From positions 1-20,732 of the IMG/VR virus record IMGVR_UViG_3300045999_005356: 20,732 nt of DNA, one strand, 5' to 3'. Of the stretch, positions 1 to 7,892 are shown piece by piece. Numbering within the stretch: position 1 is the stretch's first letter; each line of letters starts with the position of its first letter. Origin of the DNA: a virus. A program made the position numbers and the translations under genes. The notes under the pieces were generated by a model that saw nothing but the letters and a program-made list of their open reading frames with translations, was not told where the DNA came from and searched no databases.

Positions 1-9
1 TGTTACAAC

Positions 10-38
10 ATTATATAGCAAAAAGAAAGGGGTGTCAA
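10..38 (-). promoter_or_regulatory. Consensus sigma70 promoter nested in the porin terminator
   Basis: On the minus strand TTGACA (33-38) is followed after exactly 17 bp by TATAAT (10-15), a perfect match to the sigma70 consensus. The -35 hexamer lies in the loop and 3' arm of the porin terminator, and the terminator T-tract forms most of the spacer. Transcription would start near base 1-4, so it would serve a gene left of the window that cannot be seen. Confidence 0.75.
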
Positions 39-46
39 GCACCCCT
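19..46 (-). terminator. Rho-independent terminator of the porin gene
   Basis: A perfect 7-bp stem, AGGGGTG (46-40 on the minus strand) with CACCCCT (34-28) and a 5-nt loop, is followed by TTCTTTTT. It lies 33 bp beyond the porin stop codon. The stem is G/C-rich with a U-rich tail, as expected of an intrinsic terminator. Confidence 0.85.
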
Positions 47-79
47 CAGTAGTAATTTATACCTAATTATGTTAGGAAA

Positions 80-1579
80 TCAGAACCTAAAGGTTGTCTG
101 GACTACCCCACCATAGTTGTCTGAAGCATTCTTCAGACCTTGATTGTTGGAAACATAGAACACAGCAGGAGTGATGCTGATGTTATCGCTAACTTTGTAA
201 CGATAGAATGCTTCCCACATGATAGCCTTCTGATCATCTTTCAGAGAGGCAGCATTACCAGGAGCACCAATGGCAAACCCAGCAGCATTACCCTTAGCAA
301 ACACATCTGCCCACTGAAGACCAGCAAACCAAGTTTGTGAATCTGTAGCACCAGTAGGAGTCTGACGATTGTTAGACAGACTTACAGTGTTCCAACCATA
401 AGCACCACTCACAGATGGAATGATACCAGACTTCTTGGGTTGCCAATAAGCATTCAGAGCATATCCATTGGAGGTTTGGTTAGTACCAAGAGCACCAGAA
501 CCACCACCCAGAGCATTGAAGGTGCGAACACGAGTGCCCTCAGTGCCATATCTGTAACCAAAGGCAACTCCATATTGAGGAGCACGATATCCAATTTGAG
601 CAAGAGTGTTCAGAGAACCATCTTCATCAAACTGACCTTTAGTAGAATCTGAACCATTCTGAGCAACATAATTTACTCCAGCAACAAATCCACCCTTACC
701 CTTCTTAGTAGGTTGTGCCCACTGAGCACCAAAACCAGAACCAGTTGCCTTATTATAAACTCCAGGAGCACCAGCAACTTGGAAGAAGTCAAGAATGTCT
801 GACTTGTAAGCAGAAGGAACCCATGCCATCTCTGTGTTACGAACAATAGCACCAGCAGTCAGAGTCATGCCTTTGGTAAGACCAGGGAAACTGTAGTAGA
901 GACGATCAAGATTGACTTGGTTTGCATAGGTTTCTGCCTTGTCCAGTTTGAACAAAGAGGAAGAAGAACCAAAGGGTTGACTGGAGAAGTTACCAGAACG
1001 CAGACGAGTCTTGAGCAGATCCTTACCAGTGAAGGAGGTATCAAAACTCAAGCGAACATCATAGTTGAATGCAGTGTTACCAACATTAGTGCTGTTAGCA
1101 AGACGAGCACCTTCTACACCACCAAGAACAAAAGTTGCTTCACCCTTGAGTTTGGTTGTAGTGGAGAATTGAGTTGCCTGAAGAGTTCCAACTTGCTTTT
1201 CCAGTTTGGCAACACGACCACGAATAACTTGAAGTTCATTGGAGAACTCATTAGCAAGGCGCTGGAGTTCATCAGTAACTTCAGTCACACGATCAAGACA
1301 AGCATTAAGAAGTGCTGCTGCTTCAAAACGAGTCATAGACTTACCACCAAGATAAGTGCCATTCTCATAACCAGCAACACAACCATAACGCTCAACAAGA
1401 TTGTTGAGTGCCTGATATGCCCAATCAGTAGGCTTTACATCAGACAGTTGTGTGATACTTGTAACCTGCTCAGAAGAATATTGATTGACTGCTGCAATGT
1501 TAAGGTCTGCTGCATTTGCAACAGCAGGAGCAACCATACCAAAAGCAACAGGTGCAAGCATCAGTTGTTTAAATTTCAT
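80..1579 (-). CDS. Cyanobacterial SLH/OprB-type outer-membrane porin carried by phage
   Basis: This 499-aa protein has the full layout of a cyanobacterial Som-type porin. Residues 1-23 form a Sec signal peptide ending in ANA. An SLH domain spans about 46-98 (SDVKPTDWAYQAL at its start, MTRFEAAALLNACLDR at its end), and in this family it anchors to peptidoglycan-linked polymer. A heptad-rich coiled coil covers about 99-135, followed by an OprB-like beta-barrel to residue 499. The last residue is Phe (TTFRF), the usual BAM insertion signal. Expected role: passive channel in the outer membrane. It is its own transcription unit, with a promoter at 1672-1700 and terminator at 19-46. GC is near 50% in hand-counted blocks, against about 30% in the adjacent glycan genes, which suggests host origin or selection for high expression. 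No Shine-Dalgarno is visible. Family call is strong; substrate and role in infection are unknown. Confidence 0.93.
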   Translation of the reverse strand: MKFKQLMLAPVAFGMVAPAVANAADLNIAAVNQYSSEQVTSITQLSDVKPTDWAYQALNNLVERYGCVAGYENGTYLGGKSMTRFEAAALLNACLDRVTEVTDELQRLANEFSNELQVIRGRVAKLEKQVGTLQATQFSTTTKLKGEATFVLGGVEGARLANSTNVGNTAFNYDVRLSFDTSFTGKDLLKTRLRSGNFSSQPFGSSSSLFKLDKAETYANQVNLDRLYYSFPGLTKGMTLTAGAIVRNTEMAWVPSAYKSDILDFFQVAGAPGVYNKATGSGFGAQWAQPTKKGKGGFVAGVNYVAQNGSDSTKGQFDEDGSLNTLAQIGYRAPQYGVAFGYRYGTEGTRVRTFNALGGGSGALGTNQTSNGYALNAYWQPKKSGIIPSVSGAYGWNTVSLSNNRQTPTGATDSQTWFAGLQWADVFAKGNAAGFAIGAPGNAASLKDDQKAIMWEAFYRYKVSDNISITPAVFYVSNNQGLKNASDNYGGVVQTTFRF

Positions 1580-1610
1580 AAAAAATTTTTGTATGTACTA
1601 AACGACAATT

Positions 1611-1667
1611 GAGGGTTTTAGATAAAACCTCACTATTTAGAGATCCTTAAGAAAAACTTAAGGATCT
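1611..1667 (-). promoter_or_regulatory. Two stem-loops in the porin mRNA leader
   Basis: The first is a perfect 11-bp inverted repeat (1641-1651 with 1657-1667, 5-nt loop). The promoter at 1672-1700 predicts a start near 1664-1666, so this hairpin would sit at the extreme 5' end of the transcript. The second (1611-1631) pairs GAGGTTTT with AAAACCCTC with one bulged C. In the minus direction the first hairpin has no U-tract, so it is a poor terminator for the glycan operon. A near-match to the late promoter, TCTAAATA (1634-1641), lies between the two. A 5'-terminal stem-loop that protects mRNA, as in E. coli ompA, is the inference. Confidence 0.6.
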
Positions 1668-1671
1668 TTTA

Positions 1672-1700
1672 ATTATAACACAATTTTTAAATCCTGTCAA
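1672..1700 (-). promoter_or_regulatory. Perfect sigma70 promoter of the porin gene
   Basis: TTGACA (1695-1700), exactly 17 bp, then TATAAT (1672-1677) on the minus strand. The TGA stop codon of the upstream GT25 gene (1697-1699) lies inside the -35 hexamer. The porin leader would be about 85 nt. Confidence 0.8.
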
Positions 1701-2479
1701 CCAATCAATGGTTCCCAGAATCCATAGAACTCATAGTCTAACAATTCTTTTGTACCAAGTTCTGGTGGTCTATTCTTCCAGAAATTCATGACACCTTCCA
1801 CATTCTGTTTATGGAACACTTCGATATGATCCTGATGAATTCCAGAATCAAAATCATATCTGTAAGTAAATAGAGGCATTGAATAAGTTACTCCAGAATT
1901 ATAAATGATTTCTTCTGAAGTTGCTCTTGGTTTAATTCTTTGATCAAGCCTAAACTTATCTCCTCTAACATGATGCTTGATTAATTTTTCTGCATGGTGC
2001 CTGGTGATAATATAGAAAGCTGCACAGAAATCATTAATCAATCTTGGATGAAGGTTTGCCCTAAGATTTTTTGTGCTGGTAATTGCACATTGTAGTACAT
2101 CCCAGTCATATGGAACAGAAGAAAGATATCCACCCCAAGTAAAAGGCCAATAAGGGACTGTATCAAATACAATGTCATCTTCACAAATAATAATGGAGTC
2201 TAAATCTGTTTCATAATAGAAGTGCTTAATTGCCTTCAGATGAGACATAGTACACCCAAGTTCTCCCTGTGTCAATAGTTCAGGAAACTTACCTACAAGA
2301 AGATCGCTTACATCATTATTTCCCCTAGCATCAATAGCAGAAATTCTTGTATGCTCAATATTATATGAATCTAACAAAGAATTCATATGGTCTTGTCTTT
2401 CAATTTCACTGTCAAGATTGATCCAAAGAATAGGACCAATCCCTTTTAATTTTTTTCTTACTGTTGCAGTATCTGTCAT
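1697..2479 (-). CDS. GT25-family glycosyltransferase (LPS biosynthesis type)
   Basis: The 260-aa product has the glycosyltransferase 25 marks in order: INLDSEIERQDHM (20-32), RISAIDARG (45-53), GELGCTMSH (72-80) and CEDDIVFD (99-106), where EDD is the probable metal and sugar-nucleotide site. GT25 enzymes typically add galactose or glucose to lipooligosaccharide. No signal peptide or membrane segment is seen, so it should act at the cytoplasmic face. The start overlaps the previous stop as ATGA. It is the last gene of the glycan operon; its stop codon forms part of the porin -35 box. It is longer than its neighbour GT25 gene and keeps the SH motif that the neighbour lacks. Donor and acceptor cannot be told. 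Confidence 0.85.
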   Translation of the reverse strand: MTDTATVRKKLKGIGPILWINLDSEIERQDHMNSLLDSYNIEHTRISAIDARGNNDVSDLLVGKFPELLTQGELGCTMSHLKAIKHFYYETDLDSIIICEDDIVFDTVPYWPFTWGGYLSSVPYDWDVLQCAITSTKNLRANLHPRLINDFCAAFYIITRHHAEKLIKHHVRGDKFRLDQRIKPRATSEEIIYNSGVTYSMPLFTYRYDFDSGIHQDHIEVFHKQNVEGVMNFWKNRPPELGTKELLDYEFYGFWEPLIG

Positions 2480-3123
2480 GGCTTACCCCACTGTGGATAT
2501 CTATGTTGTTTCAAGAAAGTATAATCCACATTTGCCTTTTCAATATCAGAATAAGTATTCCTTTGCCAAGTTAAATGGGGAATGATTACATAAGCATTAA
2601 TTTCTTTATGTGATTCTGCATAATGCACATCACATGGTTTTGTAATATTAATTAGTTTATCAATAAATCTATCATAAACTGTACTCTTAAATGCAACTGA
2701 ATGTGCAGCTAAAGTATATTCACATCTATAAACATGTTCAGATACCTGCTGAATATTCATTCCATGGAAGTGTTGCCCACCAAGGTATAGCATATCCCAA
2801 TCAGATGGAACCTCTTCAATATACTGGAAAAATAATTTATTTACATTTTCATCAAACTGAATGTCATCTTCTAGTAAGAGGAAATCAGAAAGTCCAAGTT
2901 GTTTGGCATACTTAATACAAAAGAGCTGTGATAATGCACAACCTACTGCACCTTCTTTAATTTCTGGTGGGAAGTCAAGGTTCATTTTAGAACCTTCAAT
3001 ACCAGAAACTCTTTCTACCTTAAAAGCATATTTTGCAAATTCTTTTTGAGCTTCTTCCCATCTATCTGGTCTTGAATCAAGATTGATACACAAAGTTTTG
3101 TGGAAGTAATCAGTTAAAATCAT
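2476..3123 (-). CDS. Second GT25-family glycosyltransferase
   Basis: From the ATG at 3123 this is 215 aa. That start is preferred over the in-frame ATG at 3135 because it gives the ATGA overlap used throughout this operon and has GGAG five bases upstream. GT25 motifs are CINLDSRPDRW (12-22), VERVSGIEG (36-44), GAVGCALSQ (58-66) and LLEDDIQF (83-90). The usual SH of the third motif is SQ here, a change also seen in divergent GT25 proteins; whether it alters activity is unknown. It is one of two adjacent GT25 genes, similar in layout but clearly diverged, so an old duplication or two separate acquisitions. It probably adds a hexose to the same glycan. Confidence 0.82.
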   Translation of the reverse strand: MILTDYFHKTLCINLDSRPDRWEEAQKEFAKYAFKVERVSGIEGSKMNLDFPPEIKEGAVGCALSQLFCIKYAKQLGLSDFLLLEDDIQFDENVNKLFFQYIEEVPSDWDMLYLGGQHFHGMNIQQVSEHVYRCEYTLAAHSVAFKSTVYDRFIDKLINITKPCDVHYAESHKEINAYVIIPHLTWQRNTYSDIEKANVDYTFLKQHRYPQWGKP

Positions 3124-3917
3124 AGTGTCTCCCATCCTTCACAATAAAGATCTGATGTATCATGATCCAATGAAGGACCAAACCAAATCTTAGGAGCAAT
3201 AACCTTCTCACTCTTTGCCAACCATGCCCCCCACCAAGAGAATGAAGAGTTAGCAATAATATGATACTTACACATAGACATAAAGCACATGTCATGTTCA
3301 GCAGAGTTTGCTTGAGATACAAAGAATCTATCTGGATCAAATACACTTTGCATCAAACACCAATCAATATCATCTGAGAAAATCAACACTGGAACATCTG
3401 GAAGTTTCTTCAAGGATTCAATGTAATATTCAATTGGAGGAACTGGATGGAATGATTGTAGATGTAGGTAATCACTTCTTCTAATATGTAAAGAAATTAA
3501 TTCATTAGATCCAATTTCATTATTAATAATTTCCTTACAAGATTTTACAACCTCTGGTTTAAATTTAAAGTCTTGTCTGATTTGATCTTCAATATGTTTA
3601 AAGTATTTCTCGGATTGAAAATACCCATAGAGATCTACATTATCATCACAATTATTGAACATGTATTCATCAAAATGGAATCCAGATTCCTTAACCATTT
3701 TATTTGGTTCAAGAAATTTATTGCACTTACTTAAATCAAATGCAGTATGAATGTTTGTATCTGAGTTTTTTACATTTGAATCACTAACACCAAAAGAGTA
3801 TTCTGGTGGAATGCAAAAATCAAATCCTCTATTCGCAGCAATACCTCTTAAAGAGGCATACTGAAACATTTGATTCCCCAACCTTCCAAGGTTTCCTAAT
3901 TGATTAAATGAGATCAT
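3120..3917 (-). CDS. GT11-family fucosyltransferase (alpha-1,2 type)
   Basis: The 265-aa product matches glycosyltransferase 11. The N-terminus has GRLGNQMFQYASLRG (11-25), residues 144-150 are HIRRSDY (the HxRRxD motif for GDP-fucose binding), 178-183 read LIFSDD, and 222-234 hold ANSSFSWWGAWLA. Length fits bacterial alpha-1,2-fucosyltransferases such as FutC/WbsJ types (about 270-300 aa). It should transfer L-fucose from GDP-fucose to a sugar of the growing oligosaccharide in the cytoplasm. gmd and fcl, the two enzymes that make GDP-fucose from GDP-mannose, lie in the same operon, which strongly supports the donor. The start overlaps the upstream stop as ATGA. It is very AT-rich in places (11 GC in the 60 bases 3481-3540). 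Linkage is inferred from family only. Confidence 0.88.
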   Translation of the reverse strand: MISFNQLGNLGRLGNQMFQYASLRGIAANRGFDFCIPPEYSFGVSDSNVKNSDTNIHTAFDLSKCNKFLEPNKMVKESGFHFDEYMFNNCDDNVDLYGYFQSEKYFKHIEDQIRQDFKFKPEVVKSCKEIINNEIGSNELISLHIRRSDYLHLQSFHPVPPIEYYIESLKKLPDVPVLIFSDDIDWCLMQSVFDPDRFFVSQANSAEHDMCFMSMCKYHIIANSSFSWWGAWLAKSEKVIAPKIWFGPSLDHDTSDLYCEGWETL

Positions 3918-4717
3918 TGTAGATAATTGATGTAAATAAAATCTTCAAGAACTTCTATTTGCTTGACTCTTTCTAAGTTGTCTTTGATGGCATCCATTTT
4001 ACTAAAGTAAAGTTCATCAGAGACATCAAACTCATCTGTCAATTCAATAATTCCATCTTTGTTGAAATGGTCTCCAATGTCAGGAGATCCCAGATAAACA
4101 GGGATAGTACCAGTAGCAAAACAATCAAGAATCTTCTCTGTGTAGTATGATTCATAAACTCCATTTTCAATTACTACAGAGAACATGTAATCACAAAGAC
4201 CTTCTTCTTTGGTATCAATAGGATTAATTCCTCTACCATAAAGATCTACTTGATCCCCAAGTCTTTCCACCCACTTGAGTCTGTTTTGTTGTCCCTCTGT
4301 AAATGCTTTATTAGATGAGATCATAGAAATCATCTTGGTCTTGTCATAGATCTTGGGTTCTTTGATCCAAAATCCTTGAGCAGGACACCACTTAAATCTT
4401 GGATCCAGTTCAAGAAGTTCTTTATCATGAGTAAAGATATACTTGAACACAGAGAAATAGTCTTCAAGGTTTGCTTTTACTTCTTCATTGATTCCAGGAA
4501 CTACAAATTTAGATTCAAGTAACCATCCATACTTAGTTCCTTCTACTTTATCAGTAAAAGCTTGATTAATATTTTGATCTACATAGACAGTTTCATCTGC
4601 AGATAAATCAAATACCCATTCAATGTATTGAGACTCTTTTCCATGAACAGAGTATCCTTTGTTTCCCCCAGTAAGGTGGGTAAAGGAATTCCCAACTAAG
4701 TTAATTTTATGTTTCAT
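3914..4717 (-). CDS. GT10-like (alpha-1,3/4 type) fucosyltransferase
   Basis: The 267-aa protein carries the C-terminal GT10 signature at about 177-218: YMFSVVIENG, then YYTEKILDCFATGTIPVYLG, then SPDIGDHF. This is the region binding GDP-fucose in alpha-1,3/4-fucosyltransferases such as H. pylori FucT. The N-terminal acceptor part is shorter and divergent, with no heptad repeats and no membrane segment. With GT11 next door and gmd/fcl upstream it makes a second candidate user of GDP-fucose. GT10-like folds also occur in enzymes with other donors, so fucose is likely but not proven. Its start lies 11 bp inside the end of the previous gene. Confidence 0.75.
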   Translation of the reverse strand: MKHKINLVGNSFTHLTGGNKGYSVHGKESQYIEWVFDLSADETVYVDQNINQAFTDKVEGTKYGWLLESKFVVPGINEEVKANLEDYFSVFKYIFTHDKELLELDPRFKWCPAQGFWIKEPKIYDKTKMISMISSNKAFTEGQQNRLKWVERLGDQVDLYGRGINPIDTKEEGLCDYMFSVVIENGVYESYYTEKILDCFATGTIPVYLGSPDIGDHFNKDGIIELTDEFDVSDELYFSKMDAIKDNLERVKQIEVLEDFIYINYLQ

Positions 4718-5558
4718 AATTGATGTAATTCTTATCTTTTAAATTTGGTATCTTACTTTCAAAGAAAGGATACATAATCCACTGAGGTGATTTTACCACA
4801 ATGTCAGGGGTAATATCAAGTGCTCTTTTATAAGTTTCTGGTCCCTCATACTCATTCATAGGTCCTTCCCAATGAATTCCAGGAACCCCTCTCCCCCACT
4901 TCTTAATAAAAACATTCATAGAAGTCTCATGAAACTTCATTGACTTCATGTGATGGGTATCATTTCTTACAAATCCAGAATGCTTTTCTATTTCCACAAA
5001 GTCATAATCAATTTTATTATGAACTCTAAAGTGAAGAGGATCATTCACTGAACTATGTTCTTTATTATAGATCATTTGTCTGAGGAAATAATCACAATCC
5101 TGCCAACCAATGTTGCAGAATCTTTCATCCCAAAGACCAACAGATCTAATAGCATCTACAGTATAACTATGAAAAGCATCACCACAACCAGAAGAAATAA
5201 AACTATAAGTTTTATGCTGTTCAATTAAAGTATCAATTACATCTTCATTATATTGAACATCATTTTGAGAAAGGATAACTATGTCTGCATCTGGATTATC
5301 AATATCTCTAAACCCATCAACCAAACACTCATTCCAGTTTCTTGCCAAATGCCCTGTAGAAAAACTTGGTCTAGTTTCATTTGCCAGAACATTTACTGGA
5401 AGTTTAACTCCCTCTAAAATTACAGGAACATCTTTAAAATTATTGATGACTGTAATCTCATAATCATATTTTTTGATTCCACTTTTTTCAAATGTTTTTA
5501 GAGTTTTGTTTAACTCTAAATCATTATCATAAGTGACAAAGTAAACTTTAATTCTCAT
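4707..5558 (-). CDS. GT-A fold (GT2-like) glycosyltransferase
   Basis: Read from the ATG at 5558, 283 aa; a longer frame would need a TTG start, while 5558 gives the ATGA overlap. The N-terminus VYFVTYDNDLELNKTLKTF (5-23) is a GT2-like first strand and helix. SQNDVQY (97-103) takes the DxD place, and GLWDERFCNIGWQDCDYFLR (141-160) matches the GT2 catalytic region with its late acidic pair and Arg. No membrane helix is present, so it is not a processive synthase. It should add one sugar at the cytoplasmic face. The canonical DxD appears as QND, so metal binding may differ. Sugar specificity cannot be told. Confidence 0.72.
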   Translation of the reverse strand: MRIKVYFVTYDNDLELNKTLKTFEKSGIKKYDYEITVINNFKDVPVILEGVKLPVNVLANETRPSFSTGHLARNWNECLVDGFRDIDNPDADIVILSQNDVQYNEDVIDTLIEQHKTYSFISSGCGDAFHSYTVDAIRSVGLWDERFCNIGWQDCDYFLRQMIYNKEHSSVNDPLHFRVHNKIDYDFVEIEKHSGFVRNDTHHMKSMKFHETSMNVFIKKWGRGVPGIHWEGPMNEYEGPETYKRALDITPDIVVKSPQWIMYPFFESKIPNLKDKNYINYET

Positions 5559-6289
5559 AGGATACAAACAGCAGTGTCCTGAACCATATTGTCATGATAA
5601 TATTCATCATTCCATTCTTCAAAGTCCCACTTAATTAAGTCCAACTCATCATAGAACTGTCTAACATCTTTCAATCTAATGTCCCAAACATTATCAATTA
5701 CAATGAGAGTATCTTTATCTGCTACTGCCTGAGCAACTTCAAAGTCTCTTTTGACTCCTTCATAAGAATGATCTCCATCAACAAAGATAAGATCATATCT
5801 ACAACCAAAGTCTTTAGATGCTTCTTTCAGAATAGCAATATTCTTTTCTGAAATTTCATCATTAGTATAGTTTACAAAATCACTAAAAGGAAGGTCTACT
5901 TTATATTTCCAATCATCATAGTCTGAATGATGTGGATACCAATATCTTGCATTAACTCTGGTAGAATGTGGTACATATGAAATTTGTCCATCATATCCAC
6001 CCTTTCTAATATCAAAAGAATCTATGATTCCATACCCAGACTCACCATAAAGTTCATCCATAGCATAACCCATAGCATTAGAACTTTCATAATGCCAGGA
6101 TCCAATCTCTAAAACTGTCTTTGCCTCAATCATTTTTACAAGAGTTGCAAGACAATTTCTGCAATGAGTTGATGCCCCCTCATACTTAAAACCCTGAAGG
6201 ATGCCATTCTCAGGTCCTTTATCTACATAATAATTCTTGAATTCATTTTTAATAAATTCAACTTTATTAGCATACCCTTTATAACTCAT
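5555..6289 (-). CDS. SAM-dependent methyltransferase, Methyltransf_24-like
   Basis: The 244-aa protein has a class I methyltransferase layout: motif I VLEIGSWHYESS (59-70), an acidic strand end IIDSFD (88-93), and the family-24 hallmark LIFVDGDHSYEGV (167-179) followed by DTLIVIDNVWD. The DGDHSYEGV block is typical of the O-methyltransferases and cephalosporin-hydroxylase-like proteins frequent in polysaccharide loci. Probable role: O-methylation of a sugar hydroxyl, or modification of a nucleotide-sugar. Its ATG shares one base with the upstream stop (TAATG). A catalytic metal site around the DGDH residues is plausible from the family. Confidence 0.8.
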   Translation of the reverse strand: MSYKGYANKVEFIKNEFKNYYVDKGPENGILQGFKYEGASTHCRNCLATLVKMIEAKTVLEIGSWHYESSNAMGYAMDELYGESGYGIIDSFDIRKGGYDGQISYVPHSTRVNARYWYPHHSDYDDWKYKVDLPFSDFVNYTNDEISEKNIAILKEASKDFGCRYDLIFVDGDHSYEGVKRDFEVAQAVADKDTLIVIDNVWDIRLKDVRQFYDELDLIKWDFEEWNDEYYHDNMVQDTAVCIL

Positions 6290-6933
6290 TAAATTAATCC
6301 TCTAGTTTCAAAAGCTTTTAAAATAGTTGGCATTGCTCTTTGAGAAAGATGCATATGAGAACCTTCCCAATCATCTAAGAAATCTGGTTTGGTTGTCATA
6401 TCTTCATTAATCATATCATAGAAAATAGTAACAAACTTAAAATCTTCTTTAGTACATGCAATTTGAAGGCATACATTAAATGCACAAGTTACCCAGTTTC
6501 TTTCTTGGTTAGTTCCAAAAGATGGTCCCCCAGTATATTCTTTTTGATCACACCAGGATGCAATAGGTCCCCAGATGACTATCTCTTTTCCATATTTTGT
6601 GTAATTTTTTACAGCATCAATGTACCTATCAGTGCATTCTAACACAAGATCAATAACAGGTCTATTTTGAAGTTTGGATTGTTTAATAAGATGTGCCCTA
6701 ATGTCAACTTCACCAAAGCAAAACATTAGTTTATCATCTGGAGCAAGTTCTAAAGACTGAATCAATGCCTCAATAATAGGTCTTTTATTCTCCAACTGAT
6801 ATGCTGTAGCAGGACCTATCCTATAACTTTTAAAATAAGGAAGAGTATTTGCTGCTGGATCTGGCCAGCAAGGTTGCATTGCTTCCTCACCACTGAATAC
6901 TGCTGAGTGACTATCTCCAATACAATGAATCAT
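6289..6933 (-). CDS. SGNH/GDSL-like hydrolase or acyltransferase
   Basis: This 214-aa protein begins MIHCIGDSHS, so the GDSH of SGNH block I is at 6-9 with Ser8 as likely nucleophile. A block III-like CFGEVDIRAH lies at 72-81, and the C-terminus has WEGSHMHLS, which should supply the catalytic His. The strict DxxH is not present; the acidic residue in register is Glu. Such short SGNH proteins with FGExDxR are common in glycan clusters, where they may add or remove O-acyl groups. No signal peptide, so action is cytoplasmic. It is ATGA-coupled to the upstream gene. Fold call fairly good, reaction open. Confidence 0.65.
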   Translation of the reverse strand: MIHCIGDSHSAVFSGEEAMQPCWPDPAANTLPYFKSYRIGPATAYQLENKRPIIEALIQSLELAPDDKLMFCFGEVDIRAHLIKQSKLQNRPVIDLVLECTDRYIDAVKNYTKYGKEIVIWGPIASWCDQKEYTGGPSFGTNQERNWVTCAFNVCLQIACTKEDFKFVTIFYDMINEDMTTKPDFLDDWEGSHMHLSQRAMPTILKAFETRGLI

Positions 6934-7892
6934 TTTAACTTACCAAGAATGCTGTCTACAAATTCTACCTCATAGGTGTACCCATCTTCCATACCTATGT
7001 TCCAAATATTTTTGTTCCCATAGATTGTATTATAGATGGTATGGATGCCAAACCCATTCTCAATATAGAGAAATTTTTTATTATACTTCTCTCTATAAAG
7101 ATTCAGTTGAATCTCATCAAATGAATCATGAGCACCAATATCTAGTAACCTTCTCCAATCTTCAGTTTTAATTATGAAAGTGCTAGTTGTATAATAAGGT
7201 TCTGTAAATTCTTTAATACTGTAGTCATGCTTAGATATTAACCTATCAAAGTTTTCTACAATATAATTGTTTAATAATAACTGAGCCTTAGCACAAATTC
7301 TAATAGGGTGAATTCCCTTTAAGTATGTATTCAGGTTAGAAACTCCTTCAAAAAATGCCTCTGAATCCCAAGTATTAGCATTGATTGTGTATTCATTAAG
7401 AGGAGCATAATTTGCACCCCATAATCCATTGGGCATTTCCTGATGTAGATAATTTCTATAGATTGCTCCTACAGTCCAAGGATCCTTAATAAAAGATTCT
7501 ACAAACCTATCAGTGTGGGGAATCCCATTAGACAACATTGGAGTGAGAATAAAATTTTCCTCATCATCCAACACATCTATATTCTCAATAATATAATCCC
7601 ATACATGATTGCTAATGAAACAATCTTCATCAAGTTTAACTGAGTACTTATTTGTCTCATCCAATGCAACACTGATCTTCTGCATGTAGTTAAGTTCTAC
7701 ATCAGGAAACACCATGACCTGAGCATCAAATCCTTCAAGATATGATCCCCAATCAAAAGACTTTGTTGCTAATACATTTATTTTTACTTTCTCTTTATTC
7801 TCTGGTTTAATCTTATTTAAAAAGTGTGTGGTTATCTGCCAATACTTTTCATAGTCTCGTCTTTGATGAGACAAATAGTTAATAGTGATCAT
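6930..7892 (-). CDS. Putative glycosyltransferase, family not recognised
   Basis: I do not recognise the family of this 320-aa protein with certainty. MITINYLSHQRRDYEKYW at the start looks like the first strand and helix of a GT-A domain, and YSVKLDEDCFI (83-93) fits the strand ending in a DxD-type metal site (LDED, 87-90). The rest is rich in aromatic residues and has two large middle loops. No signal peptide and no membrane segment. It is embedded in the glycan operon with ATGA overlaps on both sides. A sugar transferase acting on the same oligosaccharide is the best inference. Confidence 0.5.
   Translation of the reverse strand: MITINYLSHQRRDYEKYWQITTHFLNKIKPENKEKVKINVLATKSFDWGSYLEGFDAQVMVFPDVELNYMQKISVALDETNKYSVKLDEDCFISNHVWDYIIENIDVLDDEENFILTPMLSNGIPHTDRFVESFIKDPWTVGAIYRNYLHQEMPNGLWGANYAPLNEYTINANTWDSEAFFEGVSNLNTYLKGIHPIRICAKAQLLLNNYIVENFDRLISKHDYSIKEFTEPYYTTSTFIIKTEDWRRLLDIGAHDSFDEIQLNLYREKYNKKFLYIENGFGIHTIYNTIYGNKNIWNIGMEDGYTYEVEFVDSILGKLK

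Noticed and set aside
917-1612. Long plus-strand open frame of 231 codons
   Set aside because: It lies wholly opposite the porin gene, whose signal peptide, SLH domain and C-terminal Phe are unmistakable; the frame has no recognisable protein features.
1634-1641. TCTAAATA as late promoter of the porin
   Set aside because: One mismatch to NATAAATA, and a perfect sigma70 promoter exists upstream; kept only as an alternative.
1641-1667. Terminator of the glycan operon
   Set aside because: The stem is perfect but the minus-strand sequence after it (CTAAATAG) has no U-tract; the T-run is on the plus side, where no gene is seen.
2246-2274. TTGACA-17-TACTAT inside the GT25 gene
   Set aside because: Poor -10, internal to a coding region, no gene start downstream.
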